From JAZDFC01 sp043808235 (GTDB lineage Bacteria; Bacteroidota; Ignavibacteria; Ignavibacteriales; Melioribacteraceae): a stretch of DNA of 64,000 bases. Positions within the stretch are counted from its first letter, which is position 1. Each line of letters begins with the position of its first letter. The notes below the pieces were generated by a model. The model saw only the letters and a list, made by a program, of their open reading frames with translations, was not told the DNA's origin and did not search any database. The translations under genes were made by a program, and so were the position numbers. Below are positions 27,817 to 36,318 of the stretch, in pieces. The DNA is taken from NCBI GenBank assembly GCA_043808235.1, contig JAZDFC010000070.1:1-64000 (forward strand), given 5' to 3'.

Positions 27817-28589
27817 TGAAAGAAAAGATTCTGATAGTAGAAGACGAGGAAGATATTCTTGACAATATTAGAATTCTGCTTGAATCGGAAAAATATCAAG
27901 TGTTCACGGCTAAAGATGGAATAGCAGGTTTAGAGTTAGCCAGATTACATCAGCCCGATTTAATAATATGCGATATTATGATGCCCGGTATTGATGGTTA
28001 TGGCGTATTGACCGAATTATCCAAAGATAAAAAATTGTGCTGCACACCATTTGTTTTTTTGACTGCCAAAGTTGAAAGAAAAGATCTTAGAAAAGGAATG
28101 GAGTTAGGTGCAGACGATTATATTTTTAAACCTTTTACTTATGATGAAATACTTATCGCTATTAAAACGAGGTTGAGCAAGCATAATAAGATAATTGCTA
28201 GTGTATCGTTCAGCAAGAATGAATCTCTCGATGAAAATGATTCTCGAGTTAATTCCGACGGAAGTGTTTTCATAAAATATCATGATAAAACACTTCCCGT
28301 AAAAGTTAAAAGAATAAAATATGTGCTTGCTGAAAATCAATACTCTCAATTGGTTTGTGAGGATAATAGAAGCTTTTTGATTAGAAAATCTTTAGAGCGA
28401 TGGGAGAATATTTTACCGCTGAAATATTTTATCCGTATTCATAGATCAACTTTAATAAACATAGACTACATCGATAGGGTTGAAAAAACCGAAGACGGAA
28501 AGACAAAAATTATAGTGAAGAATACGCAGACAGAATTTGAAATAAGCAGAAGATATTTAAGAAAATTTAAAACAGCTATGTATCGGTAA
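27816..28589 (+). CDS. Response regulator, REC-LytTR
   Basis: 257 residues. Receiver domain (about 1-120) with acidic pair EDEED, phospho-acceptor Asp in ICDIMMPG, Thr in FLTAK and Lys in FKPF. A linker is followed by a LytTR DNA-binding domain (about 155-255) with VKRIKYVLAENQYSQL, FIRIHRSTLINIDYI and the closing basic RRYLRKFK. LytTR proteins bind direct repeats upstream of targets. Because its start overlaps the kinase stop by one base, the CHASE8 kinase is the obvious partner. Confidence 0.92.
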   Translation: MKEKILIVEDEEDILDNIRILLESEKYQVFTAKDGIAGLELARLHQPDLIICDIMMPGIDGYGVLTELSKDKKLCCTPFVFLTAKVERKDLRKGMELGADDYIFKPFTYDEILIAIKTRLSKHNKIIASVSFSKNESLDENDSRVNSDGSVFIKYHDKTLPVKVKRIKYVLAENQYSQLVCEDNRSFLIRKSLERWENILPLKYFIRIHRSTLINIDYIDRVEKTEDGKTKIIVKNTQTEFEISRRYLRKFKTAMYR

Positions 28590-28701
28590 CTGCTATTGAA
28601 GTCCCGATAACCGCTTGCAACATAATACTGTATGTTTGCAACAATTCACTTTACAGTTTGCTTACTAAATTTAATTTTAGTTAAGGAAAAGGAAAATTGT
28701 C

Positions 28702-29781
28702 ATGAGTAAGATTCTTGTTGTTGAAGACGAAAAAGATATTCGGGAGAATCTCGAATTATTATTAAACTCCGAAGGGTACGATGTTGTTTGTGCTGAGGAT
28801 GGATTAAAAGCCTGGCAAATGCTTGGCAAGATCACACCCGAATTAATTATCTCTGATATAATGATGCCTTATATGGATGGACTCGAATTATTTCAGAAGG
28901 TGCGGGAATGTGAAAAAACTAAAATTATTCCGTTCATATTTCTGACGGCTAAAAATGATATGTCTTCAATACGAATGGGGATGAATCTTGGCGCCGATGA
29001 TTATATAACAAAACCATTTTTATCGGACGATCTCCTTGCTGCAATCAAAATACGACTCGAAAGATACGATTCATTTAATAAACAGATCGAAAACATTTGC
29101 GACAACATCTCCAAATATGTGCCGCATGAACTTCGAACTCCTCTTGTTGCTATCATGGGTTATTCTCAATTAATTATTTCGGAAGAGGAATCATTAAAGA
29201 AAACCGAAATTATGGATATGATTGATAGAATTAATTTTGCGGCAAAACGTCTGCATAATCGGATTGAAAAATTTATTCAGTTCGGTGAGTTGGATCAGGT
29301 TTCGATAAAAATAGAATCCGGTGAGACTTATTTCTCCGAAATAGATAATGATTTAATAAAAGAGATACTTCTAAGCAACTATTTAACAAAAGAGAGGAAA
29401 CAAGATTTTGAAGTATCCATGGAAACAAATTTTGTAAGAATTCCAAACAGATATTTAAAATTGTTATTAAACGAACTGATTGAAAACGCGGTGAAATTTT
29501 CTGAGACCGGAAAATCCGTTATTGTCAAAGGTGCATCCAAGGATCATATATACAGCATAGATATTACAGATTTCGGGACAGGAATGACAGCGGATGAGAT
29601 AAATTTATTAGGCGCCTTTAAACAGGTGAATAGAGAAATTCATCAGCAGGAAGGAAATGGACTTGGTCTGGAAATTGTAAAAAACATTATAAAATATTTC
29701 AACGGCCAAATAAAAATAACCAGCGCTAAAAATAGTTTTACTACTATATCTATTACCCTGCCTACTTACATAAAAGAGTAG
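28702..29781 (+). CDS. REC-histidine kinase (receiver at the N-terminus)
   Basis: 359 residues. Receiver domain (about 1-120; EDEKD, ISDIMMPY, FLTAK, TKPF) followed directly by HisKA with VPHELRTPLVA (about 136-146) and HATPase with NELIENAVKFS, DFGTGM and GNGLGLEI. No membrane helix or sensor domain: the receiver is the input, so it should relay a phosphate signal from another kinase, probably the large one upstream. A ribosome site AAGGAAAAGG precedes the ATG. The 112-bp gap before it suggests partly separate expression. Confidence 0.9.
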   Translation: MSKILVVEDEKDIRENLELLLNSEGYDVVCAEDGLKAWQMLGKITPELIISDIMMPYMDGLELFQKVRECEKTKIIPFIFLTAKNDMSSIRMGMNLGADDYITKPFLSDDLLAAIKIRLERYDSFNKQIENICDNISKYVPHELRTPLVAIMGYSQLIISEEESLKKTEIMDMIDRINFAAKRLHNRIEKFIQFGELDQVSIKIESGETYFSEIDNDLIKEILLSNYLTKERKQDFEVSMETNFVRIPNRYLKLLLNELIENAVKFSETGKSVIVKGASKDHIYSIDITDFGTGMTADEINLLGAFKQVNREIHQQEGNGLGLEIVKNIIKYFNGQIKITSAKNSFTTISITLPTYIKE

Positions 29782-29891
29782 TTTAGCTATTAGCAAACCG
29801 TTTGCAACAAAGAATTAACCATATTCAACTTTACTCCAAACATATTTCAATATCAAGTCGATTATGATGCTGAAAACAAAATAATTTTTAT

Positions 29892-30200
29892 TTGGAAAAA
29901 ACTTTGAAAGAAATTAATAATAATAGAATTGGTAAGATGCTCGATGGATTTAATATTGCGGTTGGCAGCATAAAGAATATAGTTGGAAAGATAAATGAAA
30001 CTGATCTTACAATAGAAAGTCTTTCAAACCGGATAACTTTAAACAAAGAAGAAATTACTTTTGGAAACCAGCATATAGAAAAGATCTTAGAAAATTTAGA
30101 TCTGCTTACTAATAATTTACAAAACATCATAAGACAATTTGAAATTGGTAAATCGGTTGAATCCGGGAAAAGGTCGAATGGCACGTTAATAAAAGTCTAA
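29892..30200 (+). pseudogene. Internally deleted copy of the adjacent chemoreceptor gene
   Basis: 102 codons from TTG 29892 (TTG 29904 is also possible; first ATG 29938). IGKMLDGFN...SIKNIVGKINE matches the second HAMP region of the downstream receptor (IGKLFEGFN...KIKDMLEKVNE). The C-terminal 35 residues (LLTNNLQNIIRQFE...SNGTLIKV) match its extreme C-terminus (QLTNKLQNMVEQFK...SNGKLVRV). The membrane part and methyl-accepting coiled coil are missing. The upstream 19-bp block and the downstream terminator are also shared with the receptor gene. It could still be translated as a small coil protein. Confidence 0.7.
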
Positions 30201-30234
30201 TAAAACCCAACTTTCTCTCTCTCTCCCATCACAC

Positions 30235-30280
30235 AAAGGGAACCCATCAAGGTATTAAAATGAGTTCCCTTTTCTTTTAT
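30235..30280 (+). terminator. Terminator after the chemoreceptor remnant
   Basis: AAAGGGAAC (30235-30243) pairs with GTTCCCTTT (30264-30272), with an extra CAT/ATG pairing inside and TTTCTTTTAT after it. The stem sequence is nearly the same as that after the intact receptor at 32776, both preceded by a CT-rich run. Confidence 0.85.
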
Positions 30281-30556
30281 TCTTCAAAATAGAAAATAAC
30301 GAACTTAAGAGTGATTTTAGTTTTTATTAATTATTAATCATTGAAAAAAACATAACCCATTCGAAATATTTAGAAATTATTTTTAATTGTATTTTCTATT
30401 TGGAAGGTAACCCACCGAAGCAATCAAATTAAGTTTTTTACACAACAATCCTCTCCCAACATAAAATTAACCGCTTACAATTAAATTACAAATTTATATT
30501 TCTTGATACTCGATTATGATGTTGAGAATAATTTAATTTCATAAGGAGCAATAAAA
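30281..30556. other. Upstream region of the chemoreceptor gene
   Basis: No gene seen. It carries the block TCGATTATGATG-TTGAGAA at 30510-30528, which recurs with two changes at 29858-29876 before the deleted copy, and AAGGAGC just before the ATG. It probably holds the promoter. Confidence 0.5.
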
Positions 30557-32734
30557 ATGAAATGGTTCTATAACCTAAAAATAAGTGCAAAACTTCTAAT
30601 CGGATTTTGCTTGGTGGCAGTTATTGCCGGTATTATCGGTTATGAGGGAATTAGCAGCTTAAAATCTGTCGAAAATAGCGACACAATGTTGTATGAGAAA
30701 AATACTGTCCCCTTATCTGTAGTAGGTAAAATTTCCACTGCCTTTCAGAGACAAAGAACAAATATTCTTGAAGTAATATTTGCTACTGACGAAGCTCTTA
30801 AAGCCGACCAGCACAAAAGAATTGTCGACAGAAATACAGAAATTCATGGGCTTATTAATGAATACGAAAAATCCATAGTAGATGAAACCGATAAGAAACT
30901 CTTTGATGATTTTATGGCAGGTTTAAATGCATTCGAATCTCTGAGAGAAAAAGTATTGTCGCTTGCCGACCAATATGAAACCGAAGGCGCGAAAGCATTA
31001 TATAGAGGAGATATGGAGACAGCGCGTAAAAATGTACAGATCGAAATTGATAAATTAGATGAAATGAATATCAGCGAGGCAAAAGCAAGATCTGACCAAA
31101 ATACAGTAGAAGCAAATGCTTCCATAAGACTCATGATAATTTTGGTTGTGTTTGGAATGCTTTTAGCAATTGGCGCCGGAATATTTGTTTCTCGTTTAAT
31201 TAGTAAACCGGTAAATCAATTAGTTACTGCTATAGATAAATTTACTAAAGGCGAACAGAATCTTGAGGTAACGGTAAAAGCAAGTGACGAAATCGGCGTG
31301 CTTGCAAAAGCATTTAACATGATGATTGATAAAATATCCGAGCAGCTTCAATATCTTGATAATCTGCCCACACCTGTTATGCTCATAAATAAAGAATTCA
31401 GCATTCAATATATGAATAGAGCCGGGGCAACCGTACTTGGTAAAAATCAAAATGAATTGATTGGTCAAAAATGTTACGAAAACTTTAAAACCGGTGATTG
31501 CCAAACAGAAAAATGTGCATGCGCTCAAGCTATGAGTAGAGGTGTTACAAGAGGCGAAGAAACTGTTGCAAATCCGCATGGAAAACCTATTCCAATTATG
31601 TACACTGGTGCGCCGATTAAAGATAAGACCGGAAATATTATAGGGGCTTTAGAATTTGTTACTGATATTACTGAAATTAAGAATGCGCAGAATTACTTAG
31701 CCAATAAGACCGATGAAATGCTGGAGGTTATGAATCAGTTTGCCGAAGGTGATCTTACCGTTGAACTCGACATTGAAAAGGATGATCAAATTGGAAAACT
31801 ATTTGAAGGATTTAATAGATCTGTAAAGAAAATAAAAGACATGCTCGAAAAAGTAAACGAAGCCGTTCAGGCAACTGCAAGCGCTTCGGCGCAAATATCA
31901 TCAAGCTCCGAAGAAATGGCTGCCGGCGCTCAGGAACAAAGCGCTCAAACAAATGAAATAGCAAGCGCAGTTGAAGAAATGACAAAGACAATTATTGAAA
32001 CGACAAAAAATGCGAGCGTAGCTGCGGATAATTCAAAAATAGCAAGCAACAATGCGCACAAAGGAGCCAAGATAGTTGAAGAAACAAAGAAAGGTATGGA
32101 TAAGATAGTATCGACAGCTAAAGAAACTGGAAGGTTAATATCTTCTTTAGCCAACATGACAGTACAGATTGGAGAAATCACGCAGGTAATAGACGACATC
32201 GCCGATCAAACTAATCTGTTGGCGCTGAATGCAGCGATTGAAGCGGCACGCGCCGGCGAACAAGGCAGAGGTTTCGCGGTAGTAGCCGACGAGGTAAGGA
32301 AGTTGGCCGAACGAACGACAAAAGCAACCAAAGAGATAGCCGATACAATAAAAACAATACAGCGAGAAGCACAAGCGGCAGATGATTCTATGACGGAAGC
32401 CGGAACGTCAGTAAAACAAGGAATGGATTTAACGGAACAAGTAGCGGATGCGCTAACTGAAATATTGACGGTAAATGCAAAGGTATCGGATATGGCAAAT
32501 CAAGTAGCAGCAGCCAGTGAGGAACAATCGGCAACTGCGGAACAGATAAGCAAAAATATTGAAAGTATAAGCAGTGTAACTCATCAATCAGCCGCCGGAA
32601 CACAGCAGATAGCGCGTGCAGCAGAGGATTTGAATCAACTTACAAATAAATTACAAAACATGGTAGAACAATTTAAAACAGATAAATCAACAGATTACGC
32701 AGTGAGATCTAACGGCAAATTAGTCAGAGTATAA
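30557..32734 (+). CDS. Methyl-accepting chemotaxis protein with HAMP and PAS
   Basis: 725-residue chemoreceptor. TM1 (about 10-30), a four-helix-bundle ligand domain (34-190), TM2 (190-212), HAMP (212-265), PAS (268-375) containing a Cys cluster (KCYENFKTGDCQTEKCAC), a second HAMP-like segment (385-435) and the signalling coiled coil (about 440-700) with hairpin tip DDIADQTNLLALNAAIEAARAGE, where CheA/CheW bind. No C-terminal pentapeptide for CheR tethering is seen. AAGGAGC is the ribosome site. The PAS cysteines may bind a metal or sense redox (inference). Confidence 0.93.
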   Translation: MKWFYNLKISAKLLIGFCLVAVIAGIIGYEGISSLKSVENSDTMLYEKNTVPLSVVGKISTAFQRQRTNILEVIFATDEALKADQHKRIVDRNTEIHGLINEYEKSIVDETDKKLFDDFMAGLNAFESLREKVLSLADQYETEGAKALYRGDMETARKNVQIEIDKLDEMNISEAKARSDQNTVEANASIRLMIILVVFGMLLAIGAGIFVSRLISKPVNQLVTAIDKFTKGEQNLEVTVKASDEIGVLAKAFNMMIDKISEQLQYLDNLPTPVMLINKEFSIQYMNRAGATVLGKNQNELIGQKCYENFKTGDCQTEKCACAQAMSRGVTRGEETVANPHGKPIPIMYTGAPIKDKTGNIIGALEFVTDITEIKNAQNYLANKTDEMLEVMNQFAEGDLTVELDIEKDDQIGKLFEGFNRSVKKIKDMLEKVNEAVQATASASAQISSSSEEMAAGAQEQSAQTNEIASAVEEMTKTIIETTKNASVAADNSKIASNNAHKGAKIVEETKKGMDKIVSTAKETGRLISSLANMTVQIGEITQVIDDIADQTNLLALNAAIEAARAGEQGRGFAVVADEVRKLAERTTKATKEIADTIKTIQREAQAADDSMTEAGTSVKQGMDLTEQVADALTEILTVNAKVSDMANQVAAASEEQSATAEQISKNIESISSVTHQSAAGTQQIARAAEDLNQLTNKLQNMVEQFKTDKSTDYAVRSNGKLVRV

Positions 32735-32775
32735 TTTTACATAAATATTTTCTCTCTCTTCTCTCCCATTAACCA

Positions 32776-32820
32776 AAGGGAACTCATAAATCAAATATAT
32801 GGAGTTCCCTTCTCTTTTTT
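32776..32820 (+). terminator. Terminator after the chemoreceptor gene
   Basis: AAGGGAACTC (32776-32785) pairs with GAGTTCCCTT (32802-32811), a perfect 10-bp stem followed by CTCTTTTTT. Confidence 0.88.
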
Positions 32821-33125
32821 TATTTTATAAGATAATCAACCGGAATCGTACCGGCGCATCGGGTTAGATTAAATTTTGAAATTCTACCCTTGATAATTTT
32901 TATTATTAGGTATTCACTTTCGGCTGCGTTATAAAAGACTTATTTTTATTCTGTCATTAAATTTTTTTTGAGTAAGCGCACCTTATTATCGGAGTTCAGA
33001 TAGAAACGAAAATGGCGATGATATATTTCTTATTCTTATCAACTTCAGAGAATTAGAATTTTTAATACACGAGAATAATATAAAATCAATAAGCAAGTTT
33101 ATATAAATCAAACAACGGTGAACCT
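32821..33125. other. Intergenic region before the arabinosidase gene
   Basis: About 300 bp with no open frame or clear structure. It should hold the promoter of the arabinoside locus, but no element can be named with confidence. Confidence 0.4.
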
Positions 33126-35159
33126 ATGAAATTCTCTCCCTTTATCTTCAGGCAGTTACGGATTTGTTCGATACTGCTATCAATTATTATTAGTAGTACT
33201 AACTTGATTGCACAATCTTCTTTGCTTGAAAACAGTGCGACTCTTGATGTTGGTAAAGCGCGTTATAAAATAAGCAGGAATATTTACGGACATTTCTCAG
33301 AACATCTTGGACACTGCATATACGGGGGATTCTGGGTTGGTGAAGATTCCCAAATTCCAAACGTGCGTGGAATTCGCACTGATGTTGTTGACGCGATGAA
33401 TAAAATTAAAGCGCCGGTATTAAGATGGCCCGGTGGTTGCTTTGCAGATGAGTATCATTGGAAGGATGGTATCGGGCCTCGCTCGCTTCGGCCGACAATG
33501 ATTAATACAAATTGGGGAGGAGTGACCGAAGATAATAGTTTCGGTACGCACGAGTTTCTCGATCTATGTGAGCAGATTGGATGCGAACCATATTTTAGCG
33601 GGAATATTGGCAGCGGTACGATTCAAGAATTATCGCAATGGGTAGAATATGTTAATTCCGATAACGTTAGCCCGATGACGGAATTGAGAAAGAAGAATGG
33701 ACGGGATAAATCATGGGGAGTTGCTTACTGGGGTTTAGGTAACGAGACATGGGGATGCGGCGGAAACATGAAGCCTGAATATTATTCCCAGCTTGCCAAC
33801 CATTTCAGCACATTTATGAAAAACTTCGGCAGCAATGAATTATATAAAATTGCAGTAGGACCAAGCGGTGGAGATTACAATTGGACCGAAGTAGTAATGC
33901 GCGAGATGGGAAACTCGATTTGGGGATTGTCGCTGCATAATTACACATGGACAAATGAACGGCATGCAACAGATACTGACCAAAAAAGTTGGTACAGTAT
34001 TTTAAGCGGTACTTTGCATATGGATGAATTTATAGCTAAACACTCTGCTATAATGAATAAGTATGATCCGGGCAAAAGCGTTTCGCTTGTTGTTGATGAA
34101 TGGGGGACATGGTATCAGGTTGAACCGGGCACAAATCCCGGATTTCTTTTCCAGCAAAACACTCTCTGCGATGCATTGGTTGCCGGTATCAATCTGAATA
34201 TTTTTAATAACCATTGCGATAGAGTTAAGATGGCGGCAATTGCGCAGGCTATTAATGTTTTACAATCGGTTATTCTTACCAGGGATGACAAAATTGTTTT
34301 AACTCCTACATATCATGTTTTTGATATGTACAAAGTGCATCACGATGCGGTGTTGATTCCAACATCATTACAGACGGACAGTATCGAAATAAATGGAGGC
34401 AAAATTCCTTCGCTCAACATTTCATCATCATTCGATAAAAATGGGAAGATGCACATAACTGTTTGCAATCTCAGCGCGACCGAAGACAAGAATTTGAACT
34501 GCGCAATTAATGCATTTACAGTTGGCTCAGCTGTCGGACAGATAATTACAGCCGATGAATTAAACGCACATAATACATTCGAGAGTCCGAACAATGTGGT
34601 TATCAAACCATTTGGAGATTTTAAAACCTCCGGGCATTCAATTGAAATTGTTGTTCCAAAACATTCAGTAGTTGCTTTAGAAGTTATAGGTGAATTGGAA
34701 ATAAAAGCGCCGGAAGTAAATGAAAAGAATTTAAAACCCGGAGTGCAGTATCATTACTATGAAGGTCAGTTTCAACGCTTGCCGGATTTTTCAAATATTG
34801 AGCCTATCCGTACAGGAGTGATAAAAAATATTCTTTATCCTGAGGGAATTGCTGCAAATAATTTTGGACTGAATTACTCCGGCTATATTAAAATTGACAA
34901 CGATGGGATGTACGAATTCTTTTTAACCTCCGATGACGGCTCTAAATTGGCAATTAACGGTGAGACTGTTGTATTGAATGATGGCTTGCACGCAATGATT
35001 GAAAAATCGGGTTCAGTATATTTAAAGAAAGGTTATCACGCAGTCGAGCTTTCCTTCTTCCAGTTAGGCGGCGGAAGCGGATTGAGATTGATGATGAATC
35101 CGCCTGATGGATTGAAAGAGGAAGTGAATGACGAAAGTTTGTTCCATCTCGAAAATTAA
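33126..35159 (+). CDS. Secreted alpha-L-arabinofuranosidase (GH51) with PA14 domain
   Basis: 677 residues. A signal peptide (about 1-30, ending LIAQ) leads to a GH51 catalytic barrel with RWPGGCFADEYHWKDGIG, acid/base Glu207 in GLGNETWG and nucleophile Glu325 in VVDEWGTWY, then the GH51 beta domain (about 430-530). A PA14 domain follows (about 545-675: YYEGQFQRLPDF, GYIKIDNDGMYEF, SDDGSKL), a module that often binds sugars. It removes terminal arabinofuranose from arabinan or arabinoxylan outside the cytoplasm. First gene of a locus with an esterase, symporter and LytTR two-component system. Confidence 0.92.
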   Translation: MKFSPFIFRQLRICSILLSIIISSTNLIAQSSLLENSATLDVGKARYKISRNIYGHFSEHLGHCIYGGFWVGEDSQIPNVRGIRTDVVDAMNKIKAPVLRWPGGCFADEYHWKDGIGPRSLRPTMINTNWGGVTEDNSFGTHEFLDLCEQIGCEPYFSGNIGSGTIQELSQWVEYVNSDNVSPMTELRKKNGRDKSWGVAYWGLGNETWGCGGNMKPEYYSQLANHFSTFMKNFGSNELYKIAVGPSGGDYNWTEVVMREMGNSIWGLSLHNYTWTNERHATDTDQKSWYSILSGTLHMDEFIAKHSAIMNKYDPGKSVSLVVDEWGTWYQVEPGTNPGFLFQQNTLCDALVAGINLNIFNNHCDRVKMAAIAQAINVLQSVILTRDDKIVLTPTYHVFDMYKVHHDAVLIPTSLQTDSIEINGGKIPSLNISSSFDKNGKMHITVCNLSATEDKNLNCAINAFTVGSAVGQIITADELNAHNTFESPNNVVIKPFGDFKTSGHSIEIVVPKHSVVALEVIGELEIKAPEVNEKNLKPGVQYHYYEGQFQRLPDFSNIEPIRTGVIKNILYPEGIAANNFGLNYSGYIKIDNDGMYEFFLTSDDGSKLAINGETVVLNDGLHAMIEKSGSVYLKKGYHAVELSFFQLGGGSGLRLMMNPPDGLKEEVNDESLFHLEN

Positions 35160-35186
35160 TTTTATAAATACTTCGTGGAGTTGGAG

Positions 35187-36122
35187 TTGATTAGTAGAAA
35201 AAATATTCCGTTAATTCTATTTATTGTCGTTATCATATCTGCAAGTAAGCTGCAATCTCAAACGGAAGTAATTGAGATCTGGAATGGGAAGGTTCCGGAT
35301 TCATTTCATAATCCCGAATTCAAAACCGTAATCGATTCCGATGAGTTTTGGACATGGACACGAGGTATTACAAATCCGACTCTTGAAATGTATGCGGCGC
35401 CGGTTGAGAAGGCAAACGAAACAGCGGTTATAATTTGCCCGGGCGGGGGGTATTGGGCACTCGCATTCAAACATGAAGGTTCGCAGATAGCTGCCTGGTT
35501 TAATGAATTGGGAATAACGGCTTTCGTTTTGATTTACCGTCTTCCTGATAATTCTATAATGATTGACAAAAGTATCGGTCCTATGCAGGATGGGCAGGAA
35601 GCAATCAGAATTGTGAGACGTAACGCCGCAAAATGGAATATCAATCCAGATAAAATCGGGATAATGGGTTTTTCAGCAGGCGGACATTTAGCCTCCACGC
35701 TGTCAACACGTTTCGATGAAAAGGTTTACGAGCCGGTTGATTCTGTAAGCGCCCGTCCTAATTTTTCAATTCTCATTTATCCTGTTATCTCGATGGATTC
35801 ATCTATTACGCATTTGGGTTCGAGGGAAAACCTTATAGGAAAGAATCCATCTTTCGAAACAATCAAACAATTTTCAAACGAAATTAGAGCGAACGAAAAA
35901 ACTCCTCCGGCTTTTTTGGTTCATTCGATTGATGACGGTGCTGTATCGGTAATGAATAGTATCAATTATGCATTGGCGCTTAAGAAACATTATGTTCCGT
36001 GTGAATTGCATATTTATGAAAAGGGAGGTCACGGTTATGGATTGGGACGAACCGAAGGAACGGAATCCTCCTGGCCCGCGGCTTGCAGAAAATGGATGGC
36101 AGCTAATGATTTGATAAAATGA
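35187..36122 (+). CDS. Secreted alpha/beta-hydrolase esterase, acetyl-xylan-esterase-like
   Basis: 311 residues from TTG 35187, with TGGAG 6 bases upstream; GTG 35175 is an alternative. A signal peptide (ending LQSQ) is followed by the BD-FAE/esterase-lipase fold: oxyanion loop CPGGGYW, nucleophile Ser163 in GFSAGGH, acid in HSIDDGAV and His in GGHGYG. Relatives remove acetyl or feruloyl groups from plant xylan, which fits its place 27 bp after the arabinofuranosidase. The exact ester is not provable from sequence. Confidence 0.85.
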   Translation: MISRKNIPLILFIVVIISASKLQSQTEVIEIWNGKVPDSFHNPEFKTVIDSDEFWTWTRGITNPTLEMYAAPVEKANETAVIICPGGGYWALAFKHEGSQIAAWFNELGITAFVLIYRLPDNSIMIDKSIGPMQDGQEAIRIVRRNAAKWNINPDKIGIMGFSAGGHLASTLSTRFDEKVYEPVDSVSARPNFSILIYPVISMDSSITHLGSRENLIGKNPSFETIKQFSNEIRANEKTPPAFLVHSIDDGAVSVMNSINYALALKKHYVPCELHIYEKGGHGYGLGRTEGTESSWPAACRKWMAANDLIK

Positions 36123-36318
36123 TTTCGGAACTGGTAATTATCTCTTAGTATTTCCTGTAGTTTTATTTTTCTATGTTTATCGAATTTTTTTTGAATAGAT
36201 GCCGCTTTATTTCCTAAGTTTGTTTTATTAAAAAATATTTTCACGATTAACATTATTTTTAATTAGACATTGCTGTTGATTTCTGCAAAAATGAGACTTT
36301 TAAAAGAAGGAATACCAA

